A stretch of DNA of 31,239 nucleotides. Source: a virus. Shown here piece by piece: positions 7,849-16,322 of this stretch; the first letter of the stretch is position 1, and every line of letters starts with the position of its first letter. The DNA is taken from positions 1 through 31,239 of IMG/VR virus record IMGVR_UViG_3300046818_000017. One strand, given 5' to 3'. Position numbers and translations under genes: made by a program. Under the pieces are notes generated by a model. It was not told where the DNA came from. It worked only from the letters and a program-made list of their open reading frames with translations, and did not search any database.

Positions 7849-8490
7849 CTATCGTTCGGCATAGAAGGAAAGGTTTTCGTCATTGACCGATTCCCACATA
7901 CTCGGAGTGGTCGGATTGACTACCGCCAGTTGCAAATTCTGCGGGAGCCGCTGAAAGAGCACGTCGCGCTCCTTGTTTCTCCCAATCGTCGGATAGACAT
8001 AGATCGAAGCAATATTCAGTAAATGCTCAAACCATTCATCTGGGGTCTCTAAGGTGCCGAGTACCGGCAGTCTGCGGAAGTTGATCGAGACCTGGGTAGT
8101 GACCGTTGCTTGCTTGGTGAAGAACCAGAACTGATTGAAGCGCCGCAGCCAGCGCAGTTGCGGCCCCTCGGGAACCGTCGTCAGGCGCGAGAGTTCGTTC
8201 CACCCGCCCCGACTCATGAATTGCCCAATCGTCAGATTGCGCATCGACTCCACCGCCCAGAAATTGGTCAGGTTGAATCCGCCGACCCCAATCGTTACGG
8301 TCGTTGCGTTGGCGGGAATGAGGAGCGGGGAAGCAAACGAGTCGAAGACATCTAGTCCCTTGACATTGGTTGCGAGGACAAGTTGGGCTTGATTGAGGAA
8401 CTTATCGAAGTCGGTATCGGTCAGATCGGTCCGATGGCCGGTGCGTGCCTTCAGTTGCGCCCGTGCATCAACGAATGAATAGATCGCCAT
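7849..8490 (-). CDS. Head-tail adaptor protein (SU10-adaptor-like)
   Basis: A 213-residue protein; the ATG overlaps the upstream stop by one base (TAATG) with AGGAGAAG just before it. The N-terminus (DARAQLKART, then DFDKFLNQAQLVLAT) matches the helical start of phage adaptor/connector proteins. A beta-rich middle follows, and then a helix near DEWFEHLLNIASIYVY and RNKERDVLFQRL. In short-tailed phages these proteins form a dodecameric ring below the portal to which the nozzle attaches. The nozzle gene four genes downstream supports this. Assignment rests on recognised pattern and position. Confidence 0.7.
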   Translation of the reverse strand: MAIYSFVDARAQLKARTGHRTDLTDTDFDKFLNQAQLVLATNVKGLDVFDSFASPLLIPANATTVTIGVGGFNLTNFWAVESMRNLTIGQFMSRGGWNELSRLTTVPEGPQLRWLRRFNQFWFFTKQATVTTQVSINFRRLPVLGTLETPDEWFEHLLNIASIYVYPTIGRNKERDVLFQRLPQNLQLAVVNPTTPSMWESVNDENLSFYAER

Positions 8491-11111
8491 TACTTCTCCT
8501 GCCCGCCGCCCGCACGTCTACCGCCGCCCGTCTGTTGGTTGGCACCGGTGGTCACGGTCGAGAGCCGTAGCGCGAACGCATTACGGTCGGTATCGGTAAA
8601 GGCAATGAGTGTGCCCGTGGGCGGATGGTACTGGAGGCGTTTGCCAACGTTGAACGCTGCCAGCGTATTCTCCGCGTACCCCGGTCCTGCTGCAATCTCC
8701 TGCGTCGTACAGGTATTGGTCACTGGATCCAGCAGATAGATCGTATCGCCGCCAATCCACCCCACCATTTTTCCGAGTTGCGCCTCCCATACCAGCCCAG
8801 GGTCGGTGTCGATCAACGGAGTACAGTTATTATTCGCGGGTAAGGCCGTGAAGCTGCCGGTGTCCAAGTCAAAGTAGCCAGTAAAGGCTCCGAACGTATA
8901 GAGACGATGGCGGATGGGGTCTACCGCGCCGTTGACGACCGCTCCCGATGATACCACACAGCCCGCCGCCCCTCGGCTCCAAGCATCGGTCAGGGGGTCA
9001 TAGAAGGTGAGACACGCCTTGTCGAGCACGAGAGCTTTTTGCGAGACCGGGTCATAGGTGGAGAAGGGGTAATCAGCGGACGGCGGCGCTGTGCCGGTTG
9101 GCGTCTTCTTTTCCCAGGTATCCGTTCCTGGAGTCCACAACCAGGTGTCGGTTTGAAAGCCACCGACATAGCCGCCCCAGCCAAACATCTTGTTGACGTT
9201 TGATAGCCAGGCCAGCGAATCGCGGGTCTGTCGGCCACAAGGCCGCCCGGTCCCTACTCCACTCGTCAGAGTGCCAGCCGTACAGGTCCCGCTCTGCGGC
9301 GTATTGAGCTGGGCAACAGTAAGGGTATTCATATTGAGTGCATAGACCGAATTGTCCGGACGGGTCTGACCGTTGCCCCAAATGAGAATGCGATTACTCT
9401 GCGTGTCCAGCGTCAAAGCGGTATGATAGAAGACATCGAAGTTGGACGTGGCCGGATTGATGACCGTATTGAGCGTGGTGTTCAAGATTTCCTGCCAGCC
9501 GAGATCCGGGGCTAACGTTCCCGAGACCTGCTTGATGCGGTGCGAGACCACCGGAGCGCTGGCGGCGCTGCTGCCTCCGGCATGATCCGCAATCACCGTA
9601 TAGCTGTAGGTCGTGTCTGCGGCTGCCGTCGAATCCGTATAGGTATAGGCATTGGTGACGGTGGCGAGTGCGGCTGCATTCCGTAGCACCCGGTATTGAG
9701 TAATATCGGTGTCGGTGATCGGAGGCGGCCAGGAAAGCACGATGGTGGTTGCGGTTGGCAGGGCATACGCCACTGGCGCGGGCACCGTACCCGTGAGCGA
9801 GGCATTACTTTCATAGGCTCCGAGATCGCGCCGAACCCCCGTCGTCGTTCGTGTCGCCGTGCTACGGGGATGCACGTAATACTTATCTGGAATCAGACTG
9901 ACGCCATAGACAGCAGCGGGATCGACGGTGGCGGCGTCTATCGCCGTTGAACTCCCGGTGAGGTGATAATTCTGGTTAGTGGCATCGACGAAGTTGGCTG
10001 CTGCGACTGTTGCATATTTCTGATTATTGGCGGGGTCGGTCTGGGCGACGCCCGACCCGGAGCCGGTTGCCCAGATCATACTGCCCGCCGCCGCACCAGC
10101 AAAAATGTTATTCTGAATAACTTGGATAGTCGGGTTGACCTTATTGGTGCGAATGAAATTTGTGGTCGTGCCCTCGCAGATATCAACAAACGTATTGTTC
10201 GTAACATACATCTCTTCGGCGCTGTTTGCCTGGCCCGCATCCGGGTCCTCAGAATGGTAGGCCAGCATAATCTTGTTGGGGGATGAGCACGACTGAATGA
10301 TGAGGTTACCCACGATGATGAGCGTGCCGCCAAGCGAATAGTCAATCTCGTAGTTACTCTGCCCGGTCCACAGCATCCGTGGGGCCGCAAGCGGGTACTT
10401 CACTTGTAGCAATCCCGGCCAATCCCCGAGACGGTTATAGAGGAGGGTGGTGGTATTGGCCCGACTCTTGACATCCTGTCCCTTCATACTGTCATGCGAC
10501 CACGAGCCCGTCATGGTAAAATTGCGAATCTCGCCGATGTAAATGTTGTGGGCGTGACCGTCATTGTTCTGGGCGTTGGTGCTGCCGCCGTTGGCAAAGA
10601 ACTCACTCCCAGTAATCGTCATGTCATACATGCGGCTCGCCCCGGCGACGTTCTCGTTGAAGGTCAGGATGCCGTTATCATTGTGGTGGAAGTAGACATT
10701 GGTCAGCACCATACTGGTGTTAGCGGGCCAGATCGGTTGGGCATTGGTCGCGTGTGCGCCGCTCATTTCAATACTGTCTACCGTCAGTGTCGTCACGGTG
10801 CCGTAGGTATGGGTTGGTCGCCACATGCCTTGGCTCCCCGGCATTTGCGCATAGTCGTGTCGCACGTGCGGGCGTTGACTGCCCACTCCACGAATCGTCA
10901 AATTGGTCGTACTCCAGGTACAAAAGTCATCGACGTACACCAGTTGATTGCCGCTGCCATCCGCCCCGTCAATCTCAATCGTGTCACCGCTGGCCGCCGC
11001 CATAATCGCCGCACATGGCAACGTATAGGTGCGGGTCGGTCCGACCTGAAGCGTGGCTGCCTCGGCCACGGGAGCGAGGGCAAGCGCGAGCATGAGTAAG
11101 AAAATTCTCAT
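8490..11111 (-). CDS. Secreted beta-helix / FN3 / beta-propeller protein
   Basis: An 873-residue protein with a clear Sec signal peptide (MRIFLLMLALALAPVAEAA, cleavage after AEA). Residues ~20-440 form a right-handed parallel beta-helix with many Asn-ladder turns, an SxxxxKGQDVKSRA segment at 207-218, and a typical closing DLGAYE at 429-434. Residues ~442-525 are a fibronectin type III domain (LSWPPP, YRVLRN, YTDST, YSYTVIADH). Residues ~535-850 look like kelch-type beta-propeller repeats (TLDTQSNRILIWGN, WLSNVNKMFGWGGY, YDPVSQKALVLD). The beta-helix is the usual fold of tailspike depolymerases and pectate lyases; a glycan-binding or cleaving role is inferred. The start overlaps the previous stop as ATGA, with a weak ribosome site, so translation is probably coupled. 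Confidence 0.8.
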   Translation of the reverse strand: MRIFLLMLALALAPVAEAATLQVGPTRTYTLPCAAIMAAASGDTIEIDGADGSGNQLVYVDDFCTWSTTNLTIRGVGSQRPHVRHDYAQMPGSQGMWRPTHTYGTVTTLTVDSIEMSGAHATNAQPIWPANTSMVLTNVYFHHNDNGILTFNENVAGASRMYDMTITGSEFFANGGSTNAQNNDGHAHNIYIGEIRNFTMTGSWSHDSMKGQDVKSRANTTTLLYNRLGDWPGLLQVKYPLAAPRMLWTGQSNYEIDYSLGGTLIIVGNLIIQSCSSPNKIMLAYHSEDPDAGQANSAEEMYVTNNTFVDICEGTTTNFIRTNKVNPTIQVIQNNIFAGAAAGSMIWATGSGSGVAQTDPANNQKYATVAAANFVDATNQNYHLTGSSTAIDAATVDPAAVYGVSLIPDKYYVHPRSTATRTTTGVRRDLGAYESNASLTGTVPAPVAYALPTATTIVLSWPPPITDTDITQYRVLRNAAALATVTNAYTYTDSTAAADTTYSYTVIADHAGGSSAASAPVVSHRIKQVSGTLAPDLGWQEILNTTLNTVINPATSNFDVFYHTALTLDTQSNRILIWGNGQTRPDNSVYALNMNTLTVAQLNTPQSGTCTAGTLTSGVGTGRPCGRQTRDSLAWLSNVNKMFGWGGYVGGFQTDTWLWTPGTDTWEKKTPTGTAPPSADYPFSTYDPVSQKALVLDKACLTFYDPLTDAWSRGAAGCVVSSGAVVNGAVDPIRHRLYTFGAFTGYFDLDTGSFTALPANNNCTPLIDTDPGLVWEAQLGKMVGWIGGDTIYLLDPVTNTCTTQEIAAGPGYAENTLAAFNVGKRLQYHPPTGTLIAFTDTDRNAFALRLSTVTTGANQQTGGGRRAGGGQEK

Positions 11112-11416
11112 TGTTGGGGTCTTGTGGCCTCTGTAGAGCCATCGGTCGGTGTCGGCGGTGCGGTGGTCGAGGTGCCGTTCTGCACGGCGGTTGCCTTCTG
11201 TTGTTCGGCTACCACCGCTTCTAATCGCGTAATCTCTGCCGTACTCTGGCGGAGTACGGCCACGCCGTTGTTAATCTGGTACTCGGCTAACTGCTTGGTG
11301 AGTCGCTGATTCTCTAACTTCTCCTGCACACAAGCGTCATCGGCTTGTGCCCGTCCTACGGGTACCCATGCCACGGTTCCCAGTGCCAACAATCCAATCA
11401 CTAAAAGTCTATACAT
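11108..11416 (-). CDS. Small secreted coiled-coil protein
   Basis: A 102-residue protein with AAGGAGGACGT directly before the ATG. Residues 1-24 are a signal peptide (MYRLLVIGLLALG..., cleavage after GRAQA). Residues ~28-75 are a Gln/Glu/Leu-rich helix with heptad spacing, and the tail is Thr/Pro-rich and probably disordered. One Cys (DDACVQ) lies just after the predicted cleavage site, but without a lipobox. Its stop overlaps the start of the large beta-helix gene as ATGA. A chaperone, anchor or assembly partner for that protein is a guess from coupling. An outer-membrane spanin is an alternative I consider less likely because no lipobox is present. Confidence 0.75.
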   Translation of the reverse strand: MYRLLVIGLLALGTVAWVPVGRAQADDACVQEKLENQRLTKQLAEYQINNGVAVLRQSTAEITRLEAVVAEQQKATAVQNGTSTTAPPTPTDGSTEATRPQQ

Positions 11417-11429
11417 ACGTCCTCCTTCT

Positions 11430-13238
11430 CTATTCGAGTTGAATGCGTCCGCTGAGAACGATCTTCCCGCTCAGTTTCGGAACGCCGAGCGGTGGAGCGA
11501 TCACCGCTCCAAATTCAATGGCGCCCAGATCCGGAGCCGTACCGGCGAAATAGCCCGGACTCATGCCAGGAAGCGCGGGCTGACTTGGCCCCCAAGTGGT
11601 AGACAAATTGAGGCCCGCATCAATGGTTTCGTAGCCTGCGGCTGGGGTGAAATCGGTCTGGGCATCCGACCAGATACGAATATTCGTGCGCCACATCATC
11701 GGTGCGGTCGTCCAACTCGGGGCCGTGGTCGTATTCCCTGCTCCATTGCCGCTGCCCATCGCGCCGCCAATCCAGAGACGGCTACCAAAGGCGGGATCTC
11801 CCGCCAGCTCCATCACCCAGTTCTTGCCCGGACTCATAATGTTGTTGACAAAAAAGATGTTCTGCATGTTCTGGTTGGAATAGGCGAGAATGCCAGAGTC
11901 CCGCCCATTACTCGTATTGTGGTAGAAGTAGCCTTTGCCGCCGTTGGGGAAGATGCCCGCCGCAACGCTGTTAACCGCCGAGAACTCCAAGTCTCCTCCC
12001 CGTGCGCACGCCGCACACCCATCGGGATTGGTCGCGGTATTGCGGTAATAGTAGAAGTTCTCGCCGCTGGCATTGAGCACCCGGCCAATCCGTGTGGCGT
12101 TGTAATAGGTATTGATGCTGTTGTCGTGGAACTGGAAGTTTATGGCTTTGGTATCTTGAATCTGAAAGCAGTAGTCCTGGCAGTTATTGAACGAATTATA
12201 ACCAATCTCAGTATTGGCATAGGTATAACTTGGGTCACCCAGATAGTTGGTGGACCAGAGGTAGATGCCAGCAGCCCCCGTATGATCGAAGACGTTGTTT
12301 AAGACTTTGTTATTGCTGCCTGGATCAATCAAGTAGAACGAACTCGTAATTGGCATGGCGTCCCGCATCGCCTGAAACACGTTCTCTTGGGTGACGTTGG
12401 CTTGGTTCACTAGCGTATATCTGTGATGGCCGTGGTCCTCATAGATCCAATTCACGAACCAGCGGTTATTCTGGAAGAGGTTGTCGTGCGCGCCGAACCG
12501 GACCCACACCGCATAATAGCCGTTGGTACAGGTCGAATTCTGAAGGGTGACGTGATGGGCTTCCTCACCGACAATGAGGCAGCTATAGGCGTTCTTGAAG
12601 TAAAACCCATCAAACGTGAGGTAGCCCTTGGTTGCGCCCGAGACCATGAACGCGCCGATGTTCTCGGGTGCGAGCTTCAAGGGTTTGGTATCGGGGTCAG
12701 CATCATCTTGGAACCGGCAGCGGGTGAACGTGCCAAAGTTCTTGCACGCTCCTTCTACTCCCTGCCATTCGACCGAGCCGGGAGCTTGCGCCAGATAATC
12801 AACCTGCGAGGTGATCCCGGGTCGGACAAAGACAATCATCTGGTCGCCAATGGTCGCATGAGCCGGGACGTTGCCACTGAAGCCATAGGCACTGTTAGCA
12901 ATCTCAAAGACGCCATTGGGAAAGCCGCCTGCTTGCGTCCAGCCCGAGGCACTGGTACCGCCATCAACAATGCACGCTCTGTTGGTTGTACACAGAAAGG
13001 TAATCAGACTGCCCGCACTGCCCGCCCTCCCAAACACCACCCGCTCCTGATAGGTACCCGCAGCCACATTGACCAGATCACCGGGATTGACGGTATCGGC
13101 GGCCTTCTGAATCGTCCGCCAGGCAGTCCCCGAAGACGTGCCATTGGCGGCATCACTGCCCGTAGTTGCGACGAAATAGGTCGTCGCGTCCACCGGAGAG
13201 ACCCACAGCAGCATAAAAATGAGTACTATCCAGCTCAT
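11430..13238 (-). CDS. Secreted right-handed beta-helix protein (pectate-lyase-like)
   Basis: A 602-residue protein. Residues 1-18 are a signal peptide (MSWIVLIFMLLWVSPVDA). It is followed by TTYFVATTGSDAANGTS and AWRTIQKAADTVNPGD, the hallmark N-terminal cap of secreted pectate-lyase-like beta-helix proteins. Solenoid repeats run to about residue 570 with many N-N and HDN turns (FHDNSINTYYN), and end with DLGAIEFG. A short C-terminal strand pair (KLSGKIVLSGRIQLE) may be a trimerisation or attachment element. No catalytic triad can be assigned by eye. The ATG overlaps the TGA of the upstream gene. Likely substrates are host capsule, exopolysaccharide or lipopolysaccharide, which is an inference. 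Confidence 0.8.
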   Translation of the reverse strand: MSWIVLIFMLLWVSPVDATTYFVATTGSDAANGTSSGTAWRTIQKAADTVNPGDLVNVAAGTYQERVVFGRAGSAGSLITFLCTTNRACIVDGGTSASGWTQAGGFPNGVFEIANSAYGFSGNVPAHATIGDQMIVFVRPGITSQVDYLAQAPGSVEWQGVEGACKNFGTFTRCRFQDDADPDTKPLKLAPENIGAFMVSGATKGYLTFDGFYFKNAYSCLIVGEEAHHVTLQNSTCTNGYYAVWVRFGAHDNLFQNNRWFVNWIYEDHGHHRYTLVNQANVTQENVFQAMRDAMPITSSFYLIDPGSNNKVLNNVFDHTGAAGIYLWSTNYLGDPSYTYANTEIGYNSFNNCQDYCFQIQDTKAINFQFHDNSINTYYNATRIGRVLNASGENFYYYRNTATNPDGCAACARGGDLEFSAVNSVAAGIFPNGGKGYFYHNTSNGRDSGILAYSNQNMQNIFFVNNIMSPGKNWVMELAGDPAFGSRLWIGGAMGSGNGAGNTTTAPSWTTAPMMWRTNIRIWSDAQTDFTPAAGYETIDAGLNLSTTWGPSQPALPGMSPGYFAGTAPDLGAIEFGAVIAPPLGVPKLSGKIVLSGRIQLE

Positions 13239-13609
13239 GGGTCAGGGGTTCCTGTCACCGTACCAGCGGGGAGGCAGCCGTTGGCCTGTGCGTAGTTAAG
13301 TGCCCGCTTCTGCAAGCTGTTGGTGGTGAGGTTAGCGGTATTAAGAATCTTACTCAAATTGACGGCTTCATCTCCCAAGACCGTACAGGTCACGGGTTTG
13401 CCGCCTTCCTTGCAGATGACTCCCGGTGTTGTCGAGGGTTCGCAAAAGATCATCCGCACCTCTTTTCCAGTCCGGGCAATAGAAATCATGTCCAGTTTCC
13501 ATGACGTGGTAGCCGGATTAGGAATCGGTGTGGTCATGTCTAACTGCTCGTCCGCGTATACCAGCCCAGCACTCCCAACCAGCAGGAACACCATAAGTAG
13601 ATGTTTCAT
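13235..13609 (-). CDS. Small secreted protein of unknown function
   Basis: A 124-residue protein with signal peptide MKHLLMVFLLVGSAGLVYA and AGGAGAAG upstream of the start. The mature part has four Cys residues (FCEPS, ICKEG, VTCTV, NGCLP), an even number that fits disulfides in an oxidising compartment. I do not recognise the fold. It overlaps both neighbours by 4 bases (ATGA), so it is translated as part of a coupled set with the FN3 protein and the beta-helix protein. It may be a partner of either. Confidence 0.75.
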   Translation of the reverse strand: MKHLLMVFLLVGSAGLVYADEQLDMTTPIPNPATTSWKLDMISIARTGKEVRMIFCEPSTTPGVICKEGGKPVTCTVLGDEAVNLSKILNTANLTTNSLQKRALNYAQANGCLPAGTVTGTPDP

Positions 13610-14007
13610 TCTTTTGCTTCTCCTTTCGTGCCGCTGGTCACGTCAACTGTCACCTTGATGTTGAGATCACCCGGTGCTTGCAGCGGCGGCAGCGGCACCG
13701 GCATGTCAACGCAGACCTCGTTGCTGGGACCACTGCGTTCCGCTCCGCGTGCGGCGAGCACCCGATAACACCACGTACTGCCGCCCTCTGCGGTCGTGTC
13801 TGTCCATGTCGTCACGTTGGCTGCGGTACTGGCACGTTCATAAAACGTCCCGGTCGCACCGTGGCGGCGCTCAACCTTGAACCCGTCCTCGGTCACGGAG
13901 TTGTCGGTCCAGGTGAGATCCACCACCCCGGCCCATCCCACCAGAGGCACCGCCCATGCCCCAACACAGGGCACCAGCAACAGCAACGTCATCTTCCAGA
14001 GTTTCAT
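13606..14007 (-). CDS. Secreted fibronectin type III protein
   Basis: A 133-residue protein with signal peptide (MKLWKMTLLLLVPCVGAWA, longer hydrophobic run to about residue 26) and AAGGAG close to the start. Residues ~27-105 are one fibronectin type III domain: VDLTWTDNSVTEDGFKVERR, TTWTDTT, WCYRVLAARGAERSGPSNEVC. The two Cys residues of the domain could pair. A Pro-rich linker and a basic/acidic tail (TSGTKGEAKE) follow. Phage FN3 domains commonly sit on virion surfaces and are thought to bind carbohydrate. Finding one alone behind a signal peptide is uncommon. Confidence 0.8.
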   Translation of the reverse strand: MKLWKMTLLLLVPCVGAWAVPLVGWAGVVDLTWTDNSVTEDGFKVERRHGATGTFYERASTAANVTTWTDTTAEGGSTWCYRVLAARGAERSGPSNEVCVDMPVPLPPLQAPGDLNIKVTVDVTSGTKGEAKE

Positions 14008-14018
14008 TCCTTCTCCTT

Positions 14019-16307
14019 TTATTGCAGCATGATTGGTCTGCGGAGTGCTCGTAACCCACTCGGGGCCGCTGGTGCCGGGTTAATCGCTACCACCGTCTCC
14101 CGCCAGGCACTGGTTGCGGCTCCGGTTGCGGTCCACGTCAGTGGTTTGGGAGTCCCGTTGGCATCGGCAAACTGCGCCGCCAGGGTTCGGGTGTTGGTAT
14201 ACAGATTGTTTTGCGTGGAGAGGCCGGTCTGGTTTGCCGTGAAGGTCGTACTGCCGCCCAACGCAGCCCACACAATACCCAAGAGCGAACCCCCAGTCGT
14301 ACCGGTTGCGGTCAGGGTCGCAGGCATCGTCGTGCCGATCGCGCCGGTGAAGGTATCCGGCGTGACCTGATTGACGCCGCTGTAGGGCAAGCACATGAGG
14401 GCGATCTCTGCCGACGAACTCCCCAACGTCACGGTCAGCGTATTGACGCCGGTGGGGGGAGCGACCAATCGGTAGATGTACAAACCCAGCGTCGATAAGG
14501 TTGTTTGCGACGTGACCAGCGTGAGCGGCACGCCATTATAGGTGACACTACTCACGGCAGACGTGCGCTGGCCGATCGCAGCATATAACACCCGGTTCGT
14601 GTCAGTGCCTGCGTCACAGCTCACCGATGCAGTAGTGCCAGTGCCAGAGACGAACGCAGCCGGTCCAGGTTCTGCGATAGGAGAAGAGGAGGTGACGAGG
14701 GTAGGTTTGACGGGAAGTGCTGTCAGCGCAAAGCCACGGGCATTGCCCCATGACCAGCCCATCGTTGTTATCCCTGCTTCGCTCGTCGCTTTGTAGGAAT
14801 CACGAAACTGGGTGGTGCCAGTCGTCGTAAACTGAATGAGGGTTTGCCCGGCATCGGGGACAACAGTCTCAACGTGGCTGCTCTTGGCAATGAGATCAAG
14901 CACGAGTCCACCGGCATCACTGGTGACGTTGACCGATCCAGAGATTTGTCCCACCGTCGAACTACTACAGCCAGGCTCGCCAAAGGGCGTTGTCTGATTC
15001 ACGTTGTGCAACGAAATCGGCACGAGCCACACAGTACCCGAACCGTTCGTCGTCCAGACCAGATTCTGTGCCCCGCCTGCTGGATTGAGAAGATAATAAA
15101 AAGCGGTATAGCGAGAGCCGGTCTGCAAGCATTCCGAGTCGGCAATCTTGGTCATTGCCACGCCATTGTAGGTCAGCGTGGCTAACCCCGCGCCTGCTGA
15201 ATAGGCATGCCCAACCGCCACCACTAACGCATCACTGGGTCCGTCCGTATGATTGTAAGAGAAGGTACCACCGGCAGTCACCGTGGTGTTGGCACTGCCA
15301 ATATAGCTGACCGCGCCTTCGACTGGAGGTATGGGATCAACAGGAGCGGTGCCGCCTGGCGCAACCACCTTGTAACAGGAGGTTGCATCGCTAATAGGAA
15401 CGGAACCCGAACAGCCTACTTCATCTGCGATCTTTATCTCATCATACAGCACTGTGTACTTGTCACCGGCGTTCGCTGGCGCAAGGCCCTTCCAGTCAGC
15501 CGCATATGTTCCCCACTTAAAGATTTGTGGGTTGACGTCGTTATAGGTGGTAGGTCCAGTAAAGTTGACCTTAAGAACACCATCGACCCAAATCTTGAGA
15601 AACCCCCCTTGCCCAGCCGCATAGACCCACTTGGCCGCAACAACGACGTCATGCCAGGTGTTTTTATCGAACTCGCCCAGCGTGTAACGGTTCCGCACCC
15701 ACTGGCTATCAATCGTACATGCGCGTGCATCAGACGTGGTGTACACGTCCCACTTATCCTTGGTCGAAACACTGCCTGCCTTGCGTTCCATTCCCAAATG
15801 CGGCGATTTGTTGATGTCGCAGGCATCTTTAAAGGTATGCCATTGCAGCATCCCCGGCCCCCGGTTGACGTTAGCATTGGAATCCACGGTATTCGTGCCG
15901 TCAACATAGATGCTCATGCCGTACCACCGCGTCTGACCGACACTCGCCGTCCCCTGAATTTCAAACTCGGTCCGGGCAATGTCCCCCATCGGCTGACCAG
16001 CAGCAGTCGGGGCGTAGAAATCTCCATAGATCCAGCCCGTCACCGTCTGCGGTAAGAAGGTCTTCACCGCGCGTGCGCCAACGCGCGGGGTAGGACTGCC
16101 GGTAATGATACTGATGTACGATGATCCGGCGACCGACTGAAAGTTCGACGGACATTTCTCGGTCGGCGTATGGAGCGAGGCAGGACATACGGTTGTATTA
16201 CCATAGGTGTTGTCATCATAGGTTGCGGAATAGAGGATGGTCGCTCCGGTCCGCACCGGCAGGAGCAGCACACACACGACGAGCAGAAAGATTCGGATAC
16301 GGTACAT
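14019..16307 (-). CDS. Secreted polysaccharide lyase (heparin-lyase-I-like) with tandem C-terminal domains
   Basis: A 762-residue protein with signal peptide (MYRIRIFLLVVCVLLLPVRTGA). Residues ~75-300 carry the signature of the heparin lyase I-type polysaccharide lyase fold (Pfam Polysacc_lyase): ARTEFEI (111-117), WYGMSIYV (128-135), QWH (155-157), W-x-D-VVVAAKW (218-227), FLKIWVDG (236-243), KWGTY (264-268). The His of QWH and Tyr of KWGTY are at the usual catalytic positions, by recollection of the family. Two homologous ~200-residue beta-sandwich domains follow (about 331-540 and 545-755), each with LVVAVG/VLYAAIG, then YNGVAMT or YNGVPLT, and a closing ALTALPV or TVVAINP strand. Likely role: beta-elimination cleavage of an acidic surface polysaccharide. 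Substrate unknown. Confidence 0.75.
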   Translation of the reverse strand: MYRIRIFLLVVCVLLLPVRTGATILYSATYDDNTYGNTTVCPASLHTPTEKCPSNFQSVAGSSYISIITGSPTPRVGARAVKTFLPQTVTGWIYGDFYAPTAAGQPMGDIARTEFEIQGTASVGQTRWYGMSIYVDGTNTVDSNANVNRGPGMLQWHTFKDACDINKSPHLGMERKAGSVSTKDKWDVYTTSDARACTIDSQWVRNRYTLGEFDKNTWHDVVVAAKWVYAAGQGGFLKIWVDGVLKVNFTGPTTYNDVNPQIFKWGTYAADWKGLAPANAGDKYTVLYDEIKIADEVGCSGSVPISDATSCYKVVAPGGTAPVDPIPPVEGAVSYIGSANTTVTAGGTFSYNHTDGPSDALVVAVGHAYSAGAGLATLTYNGVAMTKIADSECLQTGSRYTAFYYLLNPAGGAQNLVWTTNGSGTVWLVPISLHNVNQTTPFGEPGCSSSTVGQISGSVNVTSDAGGLVLDLIAKSSHVETVVPDAGQTLIQFTTTGTTQFRDSYKATSEAGITTMGWSWGNARGFALTALPVKPTLVTSSSPIAEPGPAAFVSGTGTTASVSCDAGTDTNRVLYAAIGQRTSAVSSVTYNGVPLTLVTSQTTLSTLGLYIYRLVAPPTGVNTLTVTLGSSSAEIALMCLPYSGVNQVTPDTFTGAIGTTMPATLTATGTTGGSLLGIVWAALGGSTTFTANQTGLSTQNNLYTNTRTLAAQFADANGTPKPLTWTATGAATSAWRETVVAINPAPAAPSGLRALRRPIMLQ

Positions 16308-16322
16308 ATCTCACACTCTATG

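Noticed and set aside
7506-7883. 125-codon minus-strand ORF spanning the gap after the adaptor
   Set aside because: It starts inside the adaptor gene and its second half is a His/Arg/Ala-rich shadow of the coiled-coil gene; the three GAACCGA repeats at its start are noted only as sequence.
11439-12302. Plus-strand ORF of 287 codons, and a 290-codon one at 12423-13295
   Set aside because: Both are shadows of the secreted beta-helix gene, which has a signal peptide, solenoid motifs and coupled start.
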